Shown: positions 34,919 through 43,823 of the stretch, piece after piece
How the letters are laid out: the number at the start of each line of letters is the position of its first letter
Numbering within the stretch: position 1 is the stretch's first letter
Origin: Limnochorda sp. L945t
GTDB lineage: Bacteria; Bacillota; Limnochordia; Limnochordales; Geochordaceae
Length of the DNA stretch: 64,000 bases
Direction of reading: 5' to 3'
Assembly: GCF_035593305.1 (NCBI RefSeq)
Contig: NZ_CP141615.1
Coordinates: forward strand, 1,116,001-1,180,000
Notes under the pieces: model-generated
The model's input: the letters and a program-made list of their open reading frames with translations, nothing else
Told to the model about the DNA's origin: nothing
The model's database searches: none
Position numbers and translations under genes: made by a program

Positions 34919-37186
34919 TTGAAGCTGGTCATCGTGGAGTCGCCGGCCAAGGCGCGCACCTTGAGCAAGTTTCTCGGATCCTCCTACAAGGTCCGAGCCT
35001 CGATGGGGCACGTCAGGGATCTGCCCATCACCGAGTTCGGCATCGACGTGAAAAACGGCTTCCGGCCGCGCTACACGATCATCCGGGGCAAGACGCGCAC
35101 CGTCAAGGAGCTGGAGTCGGAGGCGAAGCAGGCCGCCCAGGTCTTGCTGGCCACGGACCCTGACCGCGAGGGCGAGGCCATCTCCTGGCACCTGTCGCAG
35201 CTCCTGGGGCTGCCCGCCGACCAGCCCTGCCGTATCGAGTTCCACGAGGTGACGCGCCGGGCCGTCCAGCAAGCGCTCGACCACGTGCGGCCCATCGATC
35301 AGCGGCTGGTGGACGCGCAGCAGGCGCGGCGCATCCTGGACCGGGTCGTGGGGTACCGCCTGAGCCCCTTGCTCTGGAAGAAGGTGCGCCGCGGCTTGAG
35401 TGCCGGCCGGGTGCAGTCGGTGGCGCTGCGCCTGATTTGCGACCGCGAAGACGAGATCGAGGCGTTCGTCTCCAAAGAGTACTGGACCATCGACGCCGTG
35501 CTGCTCGCCGGGGACGGGGTCGGGGCGCAAGCCAGCTTCGTGGCCCGGCTCGTGGCGTACGAGGGCAAAGAGGTCGAGATCCCCGACGAGCCCACGGCCA
35601 CGCGCCTGGCCGGCGAGCTCGAGCAGGCGGCCCTGCACGTGGCCGCCATCCGGTCGAGCCGCAGGCAGCGCCGGGCTCCGCCGCCCTTCACCACGAGCAC
35701 GCTGCAGCAGGAGGCGGCCCGGCGGCTCGGCTTCACCGCCCGCCGCACGATGCAGCTGGCGCAGCAGCTCTACGAAGGGCTCGACGTAGGAGACGAGGGC
35801 CCCGTCGGCCTGATCACCTACATGCGCACCGACTCGGTGCACGTCGCCGACGAGGCCCGCCAGGCGGCCCGGCAGTACATCGGCGAGCACTTCGGGCCCG
35901 AGTTCGTGCCTGAACGCCCCAACGTCTACAAGAGCGGCAAGGGCGCACAGGAGGCGCACGAGGCCATCCGGCCGACCTCCGTGGAGCGCCACCCGGAGTC
36001 GGTCAAAGCCTACCTCAACCGCGATCAGTGGCGGCTGTACGACCTCATCTGGCGCCGGTTCATGGCGAGCCAGATGGTCCCGGCCCTGGTCGAGTCCACG
36101 GTCGTGGAAGTGGAAGGCGGGCCGTTCCGGCTCAAGGCGACCGGATCCACGGTCATCAAGCCGGGTTATCTCGAGCTGTGGGCGCCCCATGCCGGAGCCC
36201 CCGGCAGCGGCACGCAGGATGCGGACGGCCGGGCGAAAGGGGCGGCCGAGAGCGAGGGTGCCGAGGACGAAGAAGGGCGTCAGGCCTTGCCGTCCCTCAT
36301 GGAGGGGCAGCCGCTGGGGTTGCGGGAGGTCCAGCCGCGCCAGCATTTCACCCAGCCGCCCCCGCGCTACAACGACGCCAGCCTGGTCAAGACCATGGAG
36401 GAGCTGGGGATCGGCCGGCCCAGCACGTACGCGCCCACCATCGAGACGCTGCTCGAACGGCGCTACTGCCAGCGCGACGGCCCCAGGCTGGTGCCCACGC
36501 CCCTGGGGCGGGCGGTCGTACGGCTGCTGAAAGAGCAATTCCCGGACATCGTGGACGTGGAGTTCACCGCGCGCATGGAGTCTCAGCTGGACGCCATCGA
36601 GGCGGGCAAGCTCGAGTGGCAGCGGGTGATCGCGGAGTTCTACCCCGGCTTCGAGTCCCGGATCGAGCAGGCCATGCAAACGGTCGGCCGGGTCGCGGTG
36701 CAGGACGAGGTCACCGACGAGAAGTGCGAGGTGTGCGGCCGTCCCATGGTGATCAAGTGGGGGCGGTTCGGCCAGTTCCTCGCCTGCTCGGGCTACCCGG
36801 AGTGCAAGCATACGCGGCCGCTCGTTCGCCACACGGGCGCGCGCTGCCCGCGCTGCGGCGGGGAGCTGCTCGAACGGCGCAGCCGCCGCGGCAGGGTTTT
36901 CTACGGTTGCTCCCGCTACCCCACCTGCACCTACACCCTGTGGCAGCGCCCGGTGGGCCGGCAGTGCCCGCGCTGCGGCCGGCCGCTGGTGGTGCAGGGA
37001 GGGCGGGGCAAGTCGGCGGGCCAGGTGGTCTGCGCCGGCTGGTACGAGAAAACCGAGCAAGGCGAGCGTGCCTGCGATTACCGGGAGAGCGCACAGGCCC
37101 GGGAGGCGCCGCAGGCGGACGGGCGCCCGCAGGCGGCCGTGCCCGCAGCCGAGCGGAGGGAGGAGGCGGGAGCAGCGGCACCATGA
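34919..37186 (+). CDS. topA: DNA topoisomerase I
   Basis: This type IA topoisomerase relaxes negative supercoils. The 755-aa protein opens with LKLVIVESPAKARTLSKFLG (TOPRIM domain), has ATDPDREGEAISWHL and the active-site Tyr301 in GLITYMRTDS. The C terminus carries three zinc ribbons starting near residue 603 (CEVCGRP...CSGYPEC, CPRCGGE...CSRYPTC, CPRCGRP...C) and a Gln/Ala-rich tail. TTG 34919 has AGAGGTGG about 10 nt upstream and gives the family start; GTG 34880 would add 13 residues. A Gly/Ala/Asp-rich insertion lies near residues 424-445. Confidence 0.95.
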   Translation: MKLVIVESPAKARTLSKFLGSSYKVRASMGHVRDLPITEFGIDVKNGFRPRYTIIRGKTRTVKELESEAKQAAQVLLATDPDREGEAISWHLSQLLGLPADQPCRIEFHEVTRRAVQQALDHVRPIDQRLVDAQQARRILDRVVGYRLSPLLWKKVRRGLSAGRVQSVALRLICDREDEIEAFVSKEYWTIDAVLLAGDGVGAQASFVARLVAYEGKEVEIPDEPTATRLAGELEQAALHVAAIRSSRRQRRAPPPFTTSTLQQEAARRLGFTARRTMQLAQQLYEGLDVGDEGPVGLITYMRTDSVHVADEARQAARQYIGEHFGPEFVPERPNVYKSGKGAQEAHEAIRPTSVERHPESVKAYLNRDQWRLYDLIWRRFMASQMVPALVESTVVEVEGGPFRLKATGSTVIKPGYLELWAPHAGAPGSGTQDADGRAKGAAESEGAEDEEGRQALPSLMEGQPLGLREVQPRQHFTQPPPRYNDASLVKTMEELGIGRPSTYAPTIETLLERRYCQRDGPRLVPTPLGRAVVRLLKEQFPDIVDVEFTARMESQLDAIEAGKLEWQRVIAEFYPGFESRIEQAMQTVGRVAVQDEVTDEKCEVCGRPMVIKWGRFGQFLACSGYPECKHTRPLVRHTGARCPRCGGELLERRSRRGRVFYGCSRYPTCTYTLWQRPVGRQCPRCGRPLVVQGGRGKSAGQVVCAGWYEKTEQGERACDYRESAQAREAPQADGRPQAAVPAAERREEAGAAAP

Positions 37187-38550
37187 GCGAAGGAGTGCTG
37201 CAAGACGGGCCTGTGGTCACCGTCGTCGGCGGAGGGCTGGCGGGAAGCGAGGCGGCCTGGCAGGCTGCCCGCATGGGGGCGCGGGTACGGCTGTACGAGA
37301 TGCGCCCGGCCCGCCCGACGCCGGTCCACCAGACCGGGCTTCTGGCCGAGCTGGTCTGCTCCAACTCGCTGGGAGGGGCCGGGACCGACACCTCGGCCGG
37401 CCTTCTCAAGGAGGAGATGCGGCGGCTCGGCTCGCTCGTCGTACAGGCGGCCGATGCACACCGCGTCCCGGCCGGATCGGCGCTCGCCGTCGACCGGGAG
37501 CGCTTCGCCTCCGAGATCACCCGCAAGGTGGAGGCGCACCCTTCCATCACGGTGATCCGGGAGGAGGTCCGGGAGGTCCCGGAGCCCGGCGACGGGGTCG
37601 TCGTCCTGGCAACCGGGCCGCTCACTTCCGATGCCCTGGCCGCCAGCCTGGCCCGGCTGGTCGGCGATCGGTTCCTGGCCTTCTACGACGCCGCTGCGCC
37701 CATCGTGACCGCCGAATCCATCGACACGGACCGTGGCTTTTGGGCGAGCCGCCACGGCAAGGGCACACCCGACTATCTCAACCTGCCGATGGACCGGGAG
37801 CAGTACGAGGCACTGAGCCAGGCCCTCGCCGAAGCCGACGTGCACGAGGGCCACCTGCCGGAGGAGCTCAAGTTCTTCGAGGGGTGCGTGCCGGTGGAGG
37901 AGCTGGCCCGCCGCGGCCTCGACACCTTGCGCTACGGCCCGATGCGGCCCGTCGGGCTGCGCGATCCCAGGACCGGTCAGATGCCCTACGCCGTGGTGCA
38001 GCTGCGCAAGGAGGATGCCGAAGGGCGCCTGCTCAACCTGGTGGGCTTCCAAACCCGGCTGAAGTGGGGCGAGCAGGCGCGCATCTTCCGCATGATCCCC
38101 GGGCTCGAGCAGGCGGAGTTCGTGCGCTTCGGCGTGGTGCACCGCAACACGTTCGTCAATGCCCCCCGGGTGCTGGAGCCCACGGGCCAGGTCAAAGGCC
38201 ACGGCCGGCTGCTCCTGGCGGGGCTCATCACCGGGGTCGAGGGGTACGTGGAGTCGGCCGCCGCCGGGTGGCTTGCCGGCGTCAACGCGGCGCGCATCCT
38301 TCGGGGGCTTTCCCCCATGGTGTTGCCGCCGGAGACCATGATGGGCGCCCTGTGGCGCTACGTGACCACGGCGCGGCCCGACGACTTCCAGCCGATGAAC
38401 GCCGCTTTCGGCCTGCTGCCCCCGGCCGGGCGCGCCCGCAGCCGCCAGGAGCGCCGGGCGCGCCAGGCAGAGCGAGCGCTCCAGGCGGTGGACAGGGTAG
38501 CGGAGGAGGTCGAGCGATGGGTGGCGGAGTTGGGGGCCGTGGCGCCGTGA
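37183..38550 (+). CDS. trmFO: Methylenetetrahydrofolate-tRNA-(uracil(54)-C(5))-methyltransferase TrmFO
   Basis: TrmFO makes ribothymidine 54 in tRNA using methylene-THF and FAD. The 455-aa protein has the FAD-binding motif VVGGGLAGSEAAWQAA at residues 14-29, YEMRP, the conserved ELVCSNSLGG with its Cys, and LLAGLITGVEGYVESAAAGWLAG near the C terminus. The last 60 residues contain an Arg/Gln/Glu-rich helix. It overlaps topA by 4 nt. topA-trmFO is conserved in Firmicutes; xerC, which often follows, is absent here. Confidence 0.96.
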   Translation: MSEGVLQDGPVVTVVGGGLAGSEAAWQAARMGARVRLYEMRPARPTPVHQTGLLAELVCSNSLGGAGTDTSAGLLKEEMRRLGSLVVQAADAHRVPAGSALAVDRERFASEITRKVEAHPSITVIREEVREVPEPGDGVVVLATGPLTSDALAASLARLVGDRFLAFYDAAAPIVTAESIDTDRGFWASRHGKGTPDYLNLPMDREQYEALSQALAEADVHEGHLPEELKFFEGCVPVEELARRGLDTLRYGPMRPVGLRDPRTGQMPYAVVQLRKEDAEGRLLNLVGFQTRLKWGEQARIFRMIPGLEQAEFVRFGVVHRNTFVNAPRVLEPTGQVKGHGRLLLAGLITGVEGYVESAAAGWLAGVNAARILRGLSPMVLPPETMMGALWRYVTTARPDDFQPMNAAFGLLPPAGRARSRQERRARQAERALQAVDRVAEEVERWVAELGAVAP

Positions 38551-38558
38551 GGCGAAGC

Positions 38559-39128
38559 ATGCGTCCCGGCCGGGAGCCGTGGCACGGGACCACGGTCCTG
38601 GCCGTGGTCAAGGACGGCCGGGCGGCCATGGGCGGCGACGGCCAGGTGACCATGGCGCAGCAGACCATTATCAAGCAGTCGGCCCGCAAGGTGCGCCGGT
38701 TGTTGCAGGGGCGGGTGCTGGCCGGCTTTGCCGGGGCCGCGGCCGACGGGCTCACCCTGCTCGAGCGCTTCGAGGCGAAGCTGGAGGCGCACAGCGGGAG
38801 CCTTCCCCGGGCGGCGGCGGAGCTCGCCCGAGACTGGCGCACCGACCGGGTGCTGCGGCGGCTCGATGCGCTGCTGCTGGTGGCGGACACCGCGCACCTC
38901 CTGGTGCTCTCCGGCAACGGGGAGATCGTGGAGCCCGACGACGGGGTGGCGGCCATCGGCTCCGGCGGGCCCGTGGCGCTGGCGGCGGCCCGGGCTCTCT
39001 TGCGTAACACGACGATGGAGCCGGCCCGCATCGTGGAAGAGGCGTTGACCATTGCGGCCGGGATCGACATATATACCAACGACCGCATCGTCGTGGACCA
39101 GCTCGAGGAAGTGGGCTCGAAGCCATGA
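38559..39128 (+). CDS. hslV: ATP-dependent protease peptidase subunit HslV (ClpQ)
   Basis: HslV forms the double-ring peptidase of the HslUV protease. After a ten-residue propeptide the mature N terminus is Thr11 in [25 protein letters not shown], an N-terminal threonine nucleophile. [15 protein letters not shown] and the C-terminal [12 protein letters not shown] are typical. The ATG at 38559 gives 189 aa. A GTG at 38547 that overlaps the trmFO stop would add four residues and cannot be excluded. It overlaps hslU by 4 nt. Confidence 0.95.
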   Translation: MRPGREPWHGTTVLAVVKDGRAAMGGDGQVTMAQQTIIKQSARKVRRLLQGRVLAGFAGAAADGLTLLERFEAKLEAHSGSLPRAAAELARDWRTDRVLRRLDALLLVADTAHLLVLSGNGEIVEPDDGVAAIGSGGPVALAAARALLRNTTMEPARIVEEALTIAAGIDIYTNDRIVVDQLEEVGSKP

Positions 39129-40528
39129 CCATGGACGAGCTGACCCCCCGCCGGATCGTCGAGGAGCTCGACCGCTACATCATCGGTCAGCAGGAGGCCA
39201 AGCGCGCGGTGGCCGTCGCGCTGCGCAACCGCCATCGCCGGCAGCTGCTTGCGCCCGAGCTTCGCGACGAGGTGACGCCCAAGAACATCCTCATGATGGG
39301 CCCCACCGGCGTGGGCAAGACGGAGATCGCCAGGCGCCTCGCCCGCCTCGTGGAGGCGCCCTTCATCAAGGTCGAGGCGACCAAGTTCACCGAGGTGGGG
39401 TACGTCGGGCGGGACGTCGACTCGATCATCCGCGATCTGGTGGAGACCGCGGTGCGCATGGTGCGCCAGGAGCGGACCGAGAAGGTCAAGGACCAGGTCG
39501 CGCCCGTCGTCGAGGAGCGGCTGGTGGAACTCCTGGCTCCGCTGCCCCGCCGGGACCGGGCGAGCAACCCGTTGGCCGCGCTCTTCGGGATGGCCTCGCC
39601 TCGGGGCCAGCAGGAGGAGAGCGAGACCGACGGCCAGGCGGCAGAAGTCCAGGCTCGCCGGGCGGAGCTGCGGCGCAAGCTGCGGGCCGGGGAGCTCGAG
39701 GATCAGGTGGTGGAGGTGGAGACCGAGGAGAGCCGGCCCCCGATGGTCGAGGTCTTCTCGGGGCAGGGCGTCGAGGAGATGGGGATCAACCTCCAGGACC
39801 TCTTCGGGCAGTGGCTCCCGCGCCGGCGGCGCCGCCGCAAGGTGACGGTGGCCGAGGCCCGGCGCATCCTGACGGTGGAAGAGGCGCAGAAGCTGATCGA
39901 CCAGGAAGAGGTGACCGCCGAGGCGATCCGCCGGGCCGAACAGACCGGCATCGTCTTTCTCGACGAGATCGACAAGATCGCCGGGCGGGAGCGGGGCACC
40001 GGGCCGGACGTCTCCCGGGAGGGCGTGCAACGCGACATCCTGCCCATCGTGGAAGGTTCCACGGTGATGACCAAGTACGGGCCGGTGCGCACCGATCACA
40101 TCCTGTTCATCGCGGCCGGCGCGTTCCACGTATCCAAACCTTCCGACCTGATTCCCGAGTTGCAGGGGCGCTTCCCCATCCGGGTGGAGCTCAAGCCCCT
40201 GGGCCGAGAGGAACTGCGGCGGATCCTGGTGGAGCCTCGAAACGCCCTCACGCGGCAGTACAAAGAACTCCTCGCAACGGAAGGCGTGGAGCTGGAGTTC
40301 ACCGAGGACGGCATCGACGAGATCGCGCGCCTCGCCGAACGGGTCAACGAGCAGACGGAGAACATCGGCGCCCGCCGGCTGCAGACTTTGATGGAGCGCG
40401 TGCTCGAGGAGATCTCCTTCGACGCCGAGTCGTACCGGGGGCAGCGGGTCGTGGTAGACGCAGCGTACGTGCGTCGCCGGCTCGCCGACGTGGTGGAAGA
40501 CCGGGATCTCTCCCGGTACATCCTGTAG
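39125..40528 (+). CDS. hslU: HslUV protease ATPase subunit HslU (ClpY)
   Basis: The 467-aa AAA+ unfoldase feeds substrates into HslV. Walker A is GPTGVGKT at residues 59-66, followed by [19 protein letters not shown] with the GYVG pore loop. Walker B is VFLDEID, the sensor region includes [24 protein letters not shown], and the C terminus DLSRYIL is the HslV-docking tail. The I domain (about residues 110-235) includes a Glu/Arg-rich stretch and an unusual RRRRRR run. In Bacillus codY follows; here two hairpins and a regulatory gap follow instead. Confidence 0.96.
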   Translation: MTMDELTPRRIVEELDRYIIGQQEAKRAVAVALRNRHRRQLLAPELRDEVTPKNILMMGPTGVGKTEIARRLARLVEAPFIKVEATKFTEVGYVGRDVDSIIRDLVETAVRMVRQERTEKVKDQVAPVVEERLVELLAPLPRRDRASNPLAALFGMASPRGQQEESETDGQAAEVQARRAELRRKLRAGELEDQVVEVETEESRPPMVEVFSGQGVEEMGINLQDLFGQWLPRRRRRRKVTVAEARRILTVEEAQKLIDQEEVTAEAIRRAEQTGIVFLDEIDKIAGRERGTGPDVSREGVQRDILPIVEGSTVMTKYGPVRTDHILFIAAGAFHVSKPSDLIPELQGRFPIRVELKPLGREELRRILVEPRNALTRQYKELLATEGVELEFTEDGIDEIARLAERVNEQTENIGARRLQTLMERVLEEISFDAESYRGQRVVVDAAYVRRRLADVVEDRDLSRYIL

Positions 40529-40531
40529 AGA

Positions 40532-40570
40532 CAGGCCGCCCGGCCGACCGGTACCGGACCGGGCGGCCTG
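40532..40570 (+). terminator. Strong hairpin after hslU
   Basis: CAGGCCGCCCGG and its exact complement CCGGGCGGCCTG (12 bp) enclose a 15-nt loop that itself contains CCGGTACCGG. It begins 4 nt after the hslU stop. No T-run follows. Confidence 0.75.
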
Positions 40571-40601
40571 CGACGGAGAGATTCGTACCGGATGGACGAC
40601 G

Positions 40602-40633
40602 GGCCCCGGTGGCCGAAACGGGCCGCCGGGGCC
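40602..40633 (+). terminator. Second hairpin between hslU and flgB
   Basis: GGCCCCGGTGGCC and GGCCGCCGGGGCC form a 13-bp stem with one G-T pair and a 6-nt loop (GAAACG). TTCTCG follows. Together with the hairpin at 40532 it should insulate the flagellar operon. Confidence 0.65.
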
Positions 40634-40741
40634 TTCTCGCGCCAGGCCCGAGCGGGAGCCGGCCCTCGAAAGTATCAGGATTGTCTGAAAAGTCACCTGA
40701 TCTTTACCCGCGAAGCATATTTCTTCGGAGGAGTCCGTCGA

Positions 40742-40762
40742 TTTATGTCGAACCGACATAAA
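40742..40762. promoter_or_regulatory. 21-bp palindrome, candidate operator for the fla operon
   Basis: TTTATGTCG-AAC-CGACATAAA has perfect 9-bp arms around a 3-bp centre, in AT-rich surroundings. The short centre is typical of a dimeric regulator site rather than a terminator. The regulator is unknown; codY, which commonly precedes this operon, is missing. Confidence 0.55.
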
Positions 40763-40856
40763 CTGACAGTTTCTGCTGTAAAGCGCGACACGACGGCGAT
40801 CGGGACCCCAGTCCCGGGTCGGAGGAAACCAACCGGGACCCAAGGCACGGATCGCC

Positions 40857-40883
40857 CAAGCAACGGCGGCTCCCGGCCGATAT
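40857..40883 (+). promoter_or_regulatory. Candidate sigma-28 (SigD/FliA) promoter of flgB
   Basis: GCCGATAT (40876-40883) matches the sigma-D -10 consensus fully. The bases 15 bp upstream, CAAG (40857-40860), match the TAAA -35 at only two positions. The leader to flgB would be about 50 nt. In Bacillus the fla/che operon also has a sigma-D promoter before flgB. Confidence 0.4.
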
Positions 40884-40940
40884 CCATCGCGCGGAGCCGG
40901 TGGGTTTCAATGGGTCCGTGAGGAGGTGCGGTCGCGAATC

Positions 40941-41363
40941 ATGGAAGGTACGGGGTTCCTGTGGGGACCCGTCGAGCGGGATCTTTCAAATGCGCTCGAC
41001 GCCGCGTCATTGCGCCAGCGCGTGATCGCGCACAACCTGGCCAACGTGGAGACGCCTCGCTATCGTCGCTTCGACGTCGTGTTCGAGGAGGCGCTGGCCG
41101 CCCAGCAGGCGAGGGAGGCCCGGATCAAGGTGAAGTTGACCCGGACGCACCCCGCGCACTTGAGCGGCGCGCCGGTGCAGGTCGTGACGCCGTCGGTCGA
41201 ACGGGATACCACCAGCATCGTGCGCAACGATCGGAGCAATGTGGACGTGGACCGTGAAATGGCCGCCCTGGCCAAAAACTCGCTCTTCTACCGATCCCTC
41301 ACGCGCGTGATGGGTTCAAGGTTGATGGCTTTACGTACCGCTATCACGGAGGGCCGGCGCTGA
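40941..41363 (+). CDS. flgB: Flagellar basal-body rod protein FlgB
   Basis: The 140-aa proximal rod protein has the N-terminal motif ALDAASLRQRVIAHNLANVETPRYRRFDVVFEEAL (ANNxANxxTPxY type) and a C-terminal helix with NVDVDREMAALAKNSLFYRSLTRVMGSRL. The ATG at 40941 was preferred over GTG 40926 because the AGGAG upstream has no spacing to the GTG; spacing to the ATG is about 12 nt. First gene of the flagellar operon. Confidence 0.94.
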   Translation: MEGTGFLWGPVERDLSNALDAASLRQRVIAHNLANVETPRYRRFDVVFEEALAAQQAREARIKVKLTRTHPAHLSGAPVQVVTPSVERDTTSIVRNDRSNVDVDREMAALAKNSLFYRSLTRVMGSRLMALRTAITEGRR

Positions 41364-41446
41364 CGCGCTCTTTGAGGTGATGCGAAGCACCACGACGACG
41401 TGGTGGAGAAAGCTGCAGCGTTGCCAGGGAGGGGGCCGTTCAAACC

Positions 41447-41887
41447 GTGGCATTCCTATCAGGGCTCGACATCAGTGCCTCCGGATTGACCGCCGAGCGG
41501 CTACGGATGGATCTCGTGGCCAACAACCTCGCCAACGCGTACTCCACTCGCTCGGCTCGCGGCGGGGTCTACCGCCGCCAGGTGCCCGTCTTTGCCGCCC
41601 GGGAGGGGACGGGCCTGGGCTCGTGGAAGCGCACGGGCCCGTCCGCCTTCTCGGGTCAGGGCGTCGAGGTGGTAACCATCGCCGAAGACCCCGCGCCCCC
41701 ACGCCTCGTCTACGATCCGGGTCATCCCGATGCCCGTCCCGACGGCTACGTCGAGTATCCCAACGTCGACGTCGTCACCGAGATGGTGGACATGATGGCG
41801 GCAAGCCGGGCGTACCAGGCCAACCTCGCCGCCTTCACCACCAGCCGCGACATGGCCCAGTGGGCCGTCGACCTGATCCGCGTCTAG
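41447..41887 (+). CDS. flgC: Flagellar basal-body rod protein FlgC
   Basis: The 146-aa rod protein begins FLSGLDISASGLTAERLRMDLVANNLANAYSTRS and ends with YVEYPNVDVVTEMVDMMAASRAYQANLAAF, the conserved rod/hook C-terminal helix. GTG start after GGGAGGGGG. An 83-bp gap separates it from flgB and holds no other gene. Confidence 0.95.
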   Translation: MAFLSGLDISASGLTAERLRMDLVANNLANAYSTRSARGGVYRRQVPVFAAREGTGLGSWKRTGPSAFSGQGVEVVTIAEDPAPPRLVYDPGHPDARPDGYVEYPNVDVVTEMVDMMAASRAYQANLAAFTTSRDMAQWAVDLIRV

Positions 41888-41907
41888 GGAGGAGCCGGTA
41901 AGCTGCC

Positions 41908-42231
41908 ATGACTGCCGTGGGTGGGATCGGTCGCATCAGTCCCGGGAAGGAAAGTTTACCCATTCTCCAACCGCAGGACGGGATGGGCCCCGGGTCCCGG
42001 TCTCAGCCCGCCCGGCCTTTCTCCGAGGTCCTGCGGGATGCCATCGAGCAGGTCAACGCGCTGCAGCTCCAAGCGCAGGATGCTGCCGAAGCCCTGGCAC
42101 GAGGCGACGTGCAGGATGTCCATCAGGTGAGCCTCGCCATCGAGCGGGCGCAACTGGCCCTGGAACTCACGGTGGCCGTGCGCAACAAAGTGCTCGAGGC
42201 CTATCAGGAGGTCAGCCGGATGCAGGTGTGA
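41908..42231 (+). CDS. fliE: Flagellar hook-basal body protein FliE
   Basis: The 107-aa protein connects the MS ring to the rod. After a variable N-terminal third, the family core is seen: FSEVLRDAIEQVNALQLQAQDAAEALARGDVQDVHQVSLAIERAQLALELTVAVRNKVLEAYQEVSRMQV. Starts with ATG after GGAGGAGCCGG. Confidence 0.95.
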   Translation: MTAVGGIGRISPGKESLPILQPQDGMGPGSRSQPARPFSEVLRDAIEQVNALQLQAQDAAEALARGDVQDVHQVSLAIERAQLALELTVAVRNKVLEAYQEVSRMQV

Positions 42232-42266
42232 CGCACATGCTCCGTCTCCTGGAGGGTAGGTAGCAC

Positions 42267-43820
42267 ATGGGAGCGGCCCTAGAGCGGCTGTGGCAGCAGC
42301 TGCGAACGATATGGCAGGGCATGGGGCGTACGGCCAGGCTGGCGACGGCCGGTGGTGTCGTCGCCGCGGTCATCCTGCTGGCGGCGATGGTCTGGGTCGC
42401 CGGGCGGCCCCGTTACCAGCCGGTCTTCACCGGGCTGGGCACCGAGGACCTGCGGGCCGTCACGGTGGCGCTCCAGGAGCGCCACCTCGACTTCCGCGTG
42501 GACGAGGCGCAGGGCGCCGTCTACGTTCCCGAACCGCAGGTGCACCAGGTGCGCCTGGACCTGGCCATGCAGGGACTGCCCAAGAACAGCGTCGTGGGCT
42601 TCGAGATCCTCAAGGAGACCAATCTGGGGCTGACCGACTTCGAACGCCGCCTCCGGTATTACTGGGCGCTGCAGGGCGAGCTCACCCGTACCATCCGTGC
42701 GGTGCAGGGCGTCCAGGATGCCCGGGTGCACATCGTCATCCCGGAGCGCAGCCTCTTCATCGCCGAGCAGCAGCCGGCCACGGCATCGGTGCTGCTGACG
42801 TTGATGCCGGGGGTGACGCTGAGCCGGGATCAGGTGCGGGGTATCGTCCACCTGGTGGCCAACAGCGTCGAAGGCCTGACTCCTGAGCACGTCACGGTCG
42901 TCGACCAAAAGGGGACCGTCCTCTCCGACGCCCTCGACGCCGCCGGCAGCGGGAGCGCCGCCCGCACCGCCATCGCCGAGCAGCTGCAGCTCAAGCGCAC
43001 CTACGAGCGGGAGCTCGAACGCAGTCTGCAGGCCACCCTCGAGCAGATCTGGGGGCCGGGGCACGTGCTCGTGCGGGTGACGGCCGATCTCTCCTTCGAC
43101 CAGCAGGAGGAGAAACACGAGATCTTCTCGCCGGTCGTCAACGGCCGCAGCGGCATCATCCGCAGCGAGCAGCGCACGGAGGAGAGCGCGGTCGGGCAAA
43201 CCGGCGCCCCACCCGCGGGGATCCCCGGGGTGACGTCCAACATTCCCGGGTACGTGGAGCCGGCGGGCGGCGGCGGGCCGTCCCAGATGCAGCGCCTCGA
43301 GAGCGTCACCAATTACGAAATCAACCGGGTCGAGCGCCACATCGTCATGGCGCCCGGCCGAATCCAGCGGCTGTCGGCCGCTGTCTTCATCGACGGCCCC
43401 ACCATGGACGCGCTCCAGCGCCAGCGGACCGAGCAGCTGGTCAGCGCGGCCCTGGGCTTGCAGCCCCAGCGCGGGGATCAGGTGACGGTCGAGAGCATGG
43501 TCTTCGGGGCAGCGCAGGCGCCGTCTGCGCTGCAAGGGCAGTTGCTGGCGACACAGGCCCGGCCGGGGGTGCAGGGAGTGGCCTGGTGGCTCGCCGCTCT
43601 GGCGCTCGCCGTCGGTGTGGCGTACTGGGTCAACCGGCGCATGCGGGCCGCCCGCCAGCGGGTCCAGGTGACCATGCCGCCGGTGGTGCCGGAGACGGCG
43701 GAGCCCTCTCCGGAAGAGCAAGAGCGGCGCAGGATGCGCCAGGAGATCGAGCAGCTCGCTCGGGAGAAGCCCGAGGAGTTCGTCCAGTTGTTGAGGTCCT
43801 GGCTGGTGGAGGAGTCCTGA
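42267..43820 (+). CDS. fliF: Flagellar MS-ring protein FliF
   Basis: The 517-aa protein builds the membrane MS ring on which the rod and C ring assemble. An N-terminal transmembrane helix (about 25-45) is followed by the periplasmic ring-building domains (FTGLGTEDLRAVTVALQE, the VYVPEPQVHQVRLDLAMQGLP segment and YWALQGELTRTIRAVQGVQDARVHIVIPERSLF). A second helix lies near 435-455 (WWLAALALAVGVAYWV), and the C-terminal cytoplasmic tail with EKPEEFVQLLRSWL binds FliG. Length is normal. Confidence 0.97.
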   Translation: MGAALERLWQQLRTIWQGMGRTARLATAGGVVAAVILLAAMVWVAGRPRYQPVFTGLGTEDLRAVTVALQERHLDFRVDEAQGAVYVPEPQVHQVRLDLAMQGLPKNSVVGFEILKETNLGLTDFERRLRYYWALQGELTRTIRAVQGVQDARVHIVIPERSLFIAEQQPATASVLLTLMPGVTLSRDQVRGIVHLVANSVEGLTPEHVTVVDQKGTVLSDALDAAGSGSAARTAIAEQLQLKRTYERELERSLQATLEQIWGPGHVLVRVTADLSFDQQEEKHEIFSPVVNGRSGIIRSEQRTEESAVGQTGAPPAGIPGVTSNIPGYVEPAGGGGPSQMQRLESVTNYEINRVERHIVMAPGRIQRLSAAVFIDGPTMDALQRQRTEQLVSAALGLQPQRGDQVTVESMVFGAAQAPSALQGQLLATQARPGVQGVAWWLAALALAVGVAYWVNRRMRAARQRVQVTMPPVVPETAEPSPEEQERRRMRQEIEQLAREKPEEFVQLLRSWLVEES

Positions 43821-43823
43821 GCC

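Larger units (their letters stand above)
40634..40940 (+). promoter_or_regulatory. Regulatory region upstream of the flagellar operon
   Basis: No gene is supported here. Within it, 40681-40800 is only about 47% GC by my count (57 of 120), far below the window average, as expected of a promoter or protein-binding region. It contains a palindrome (40742-40762), a small hairpin CGAAG...CTTCG near 40711-40725, a further stem TCCCGG...CCGGGA (about 40812-40838) and a sigma-28-like -10 (40876-40883). No c-di-GMP riboswitch core could be matched. Confidence 0.6.

Noticed and set aside
40592..40921. 109-codon open frame in the gap before flgB
   Set aside because: It spans a terminator hairpin, the AT-rich palindrome and the sigma-28-like promoter, and its product has no recognisable pattern.
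40801..40925. Possible c-di-GMP (GEMM) riboswitch in the fla leader
   Set aside because: Several GC-rich stems are present, but the conserved GGCAAAC-type and GACGCAAAGCC-type segments of class I are absent.
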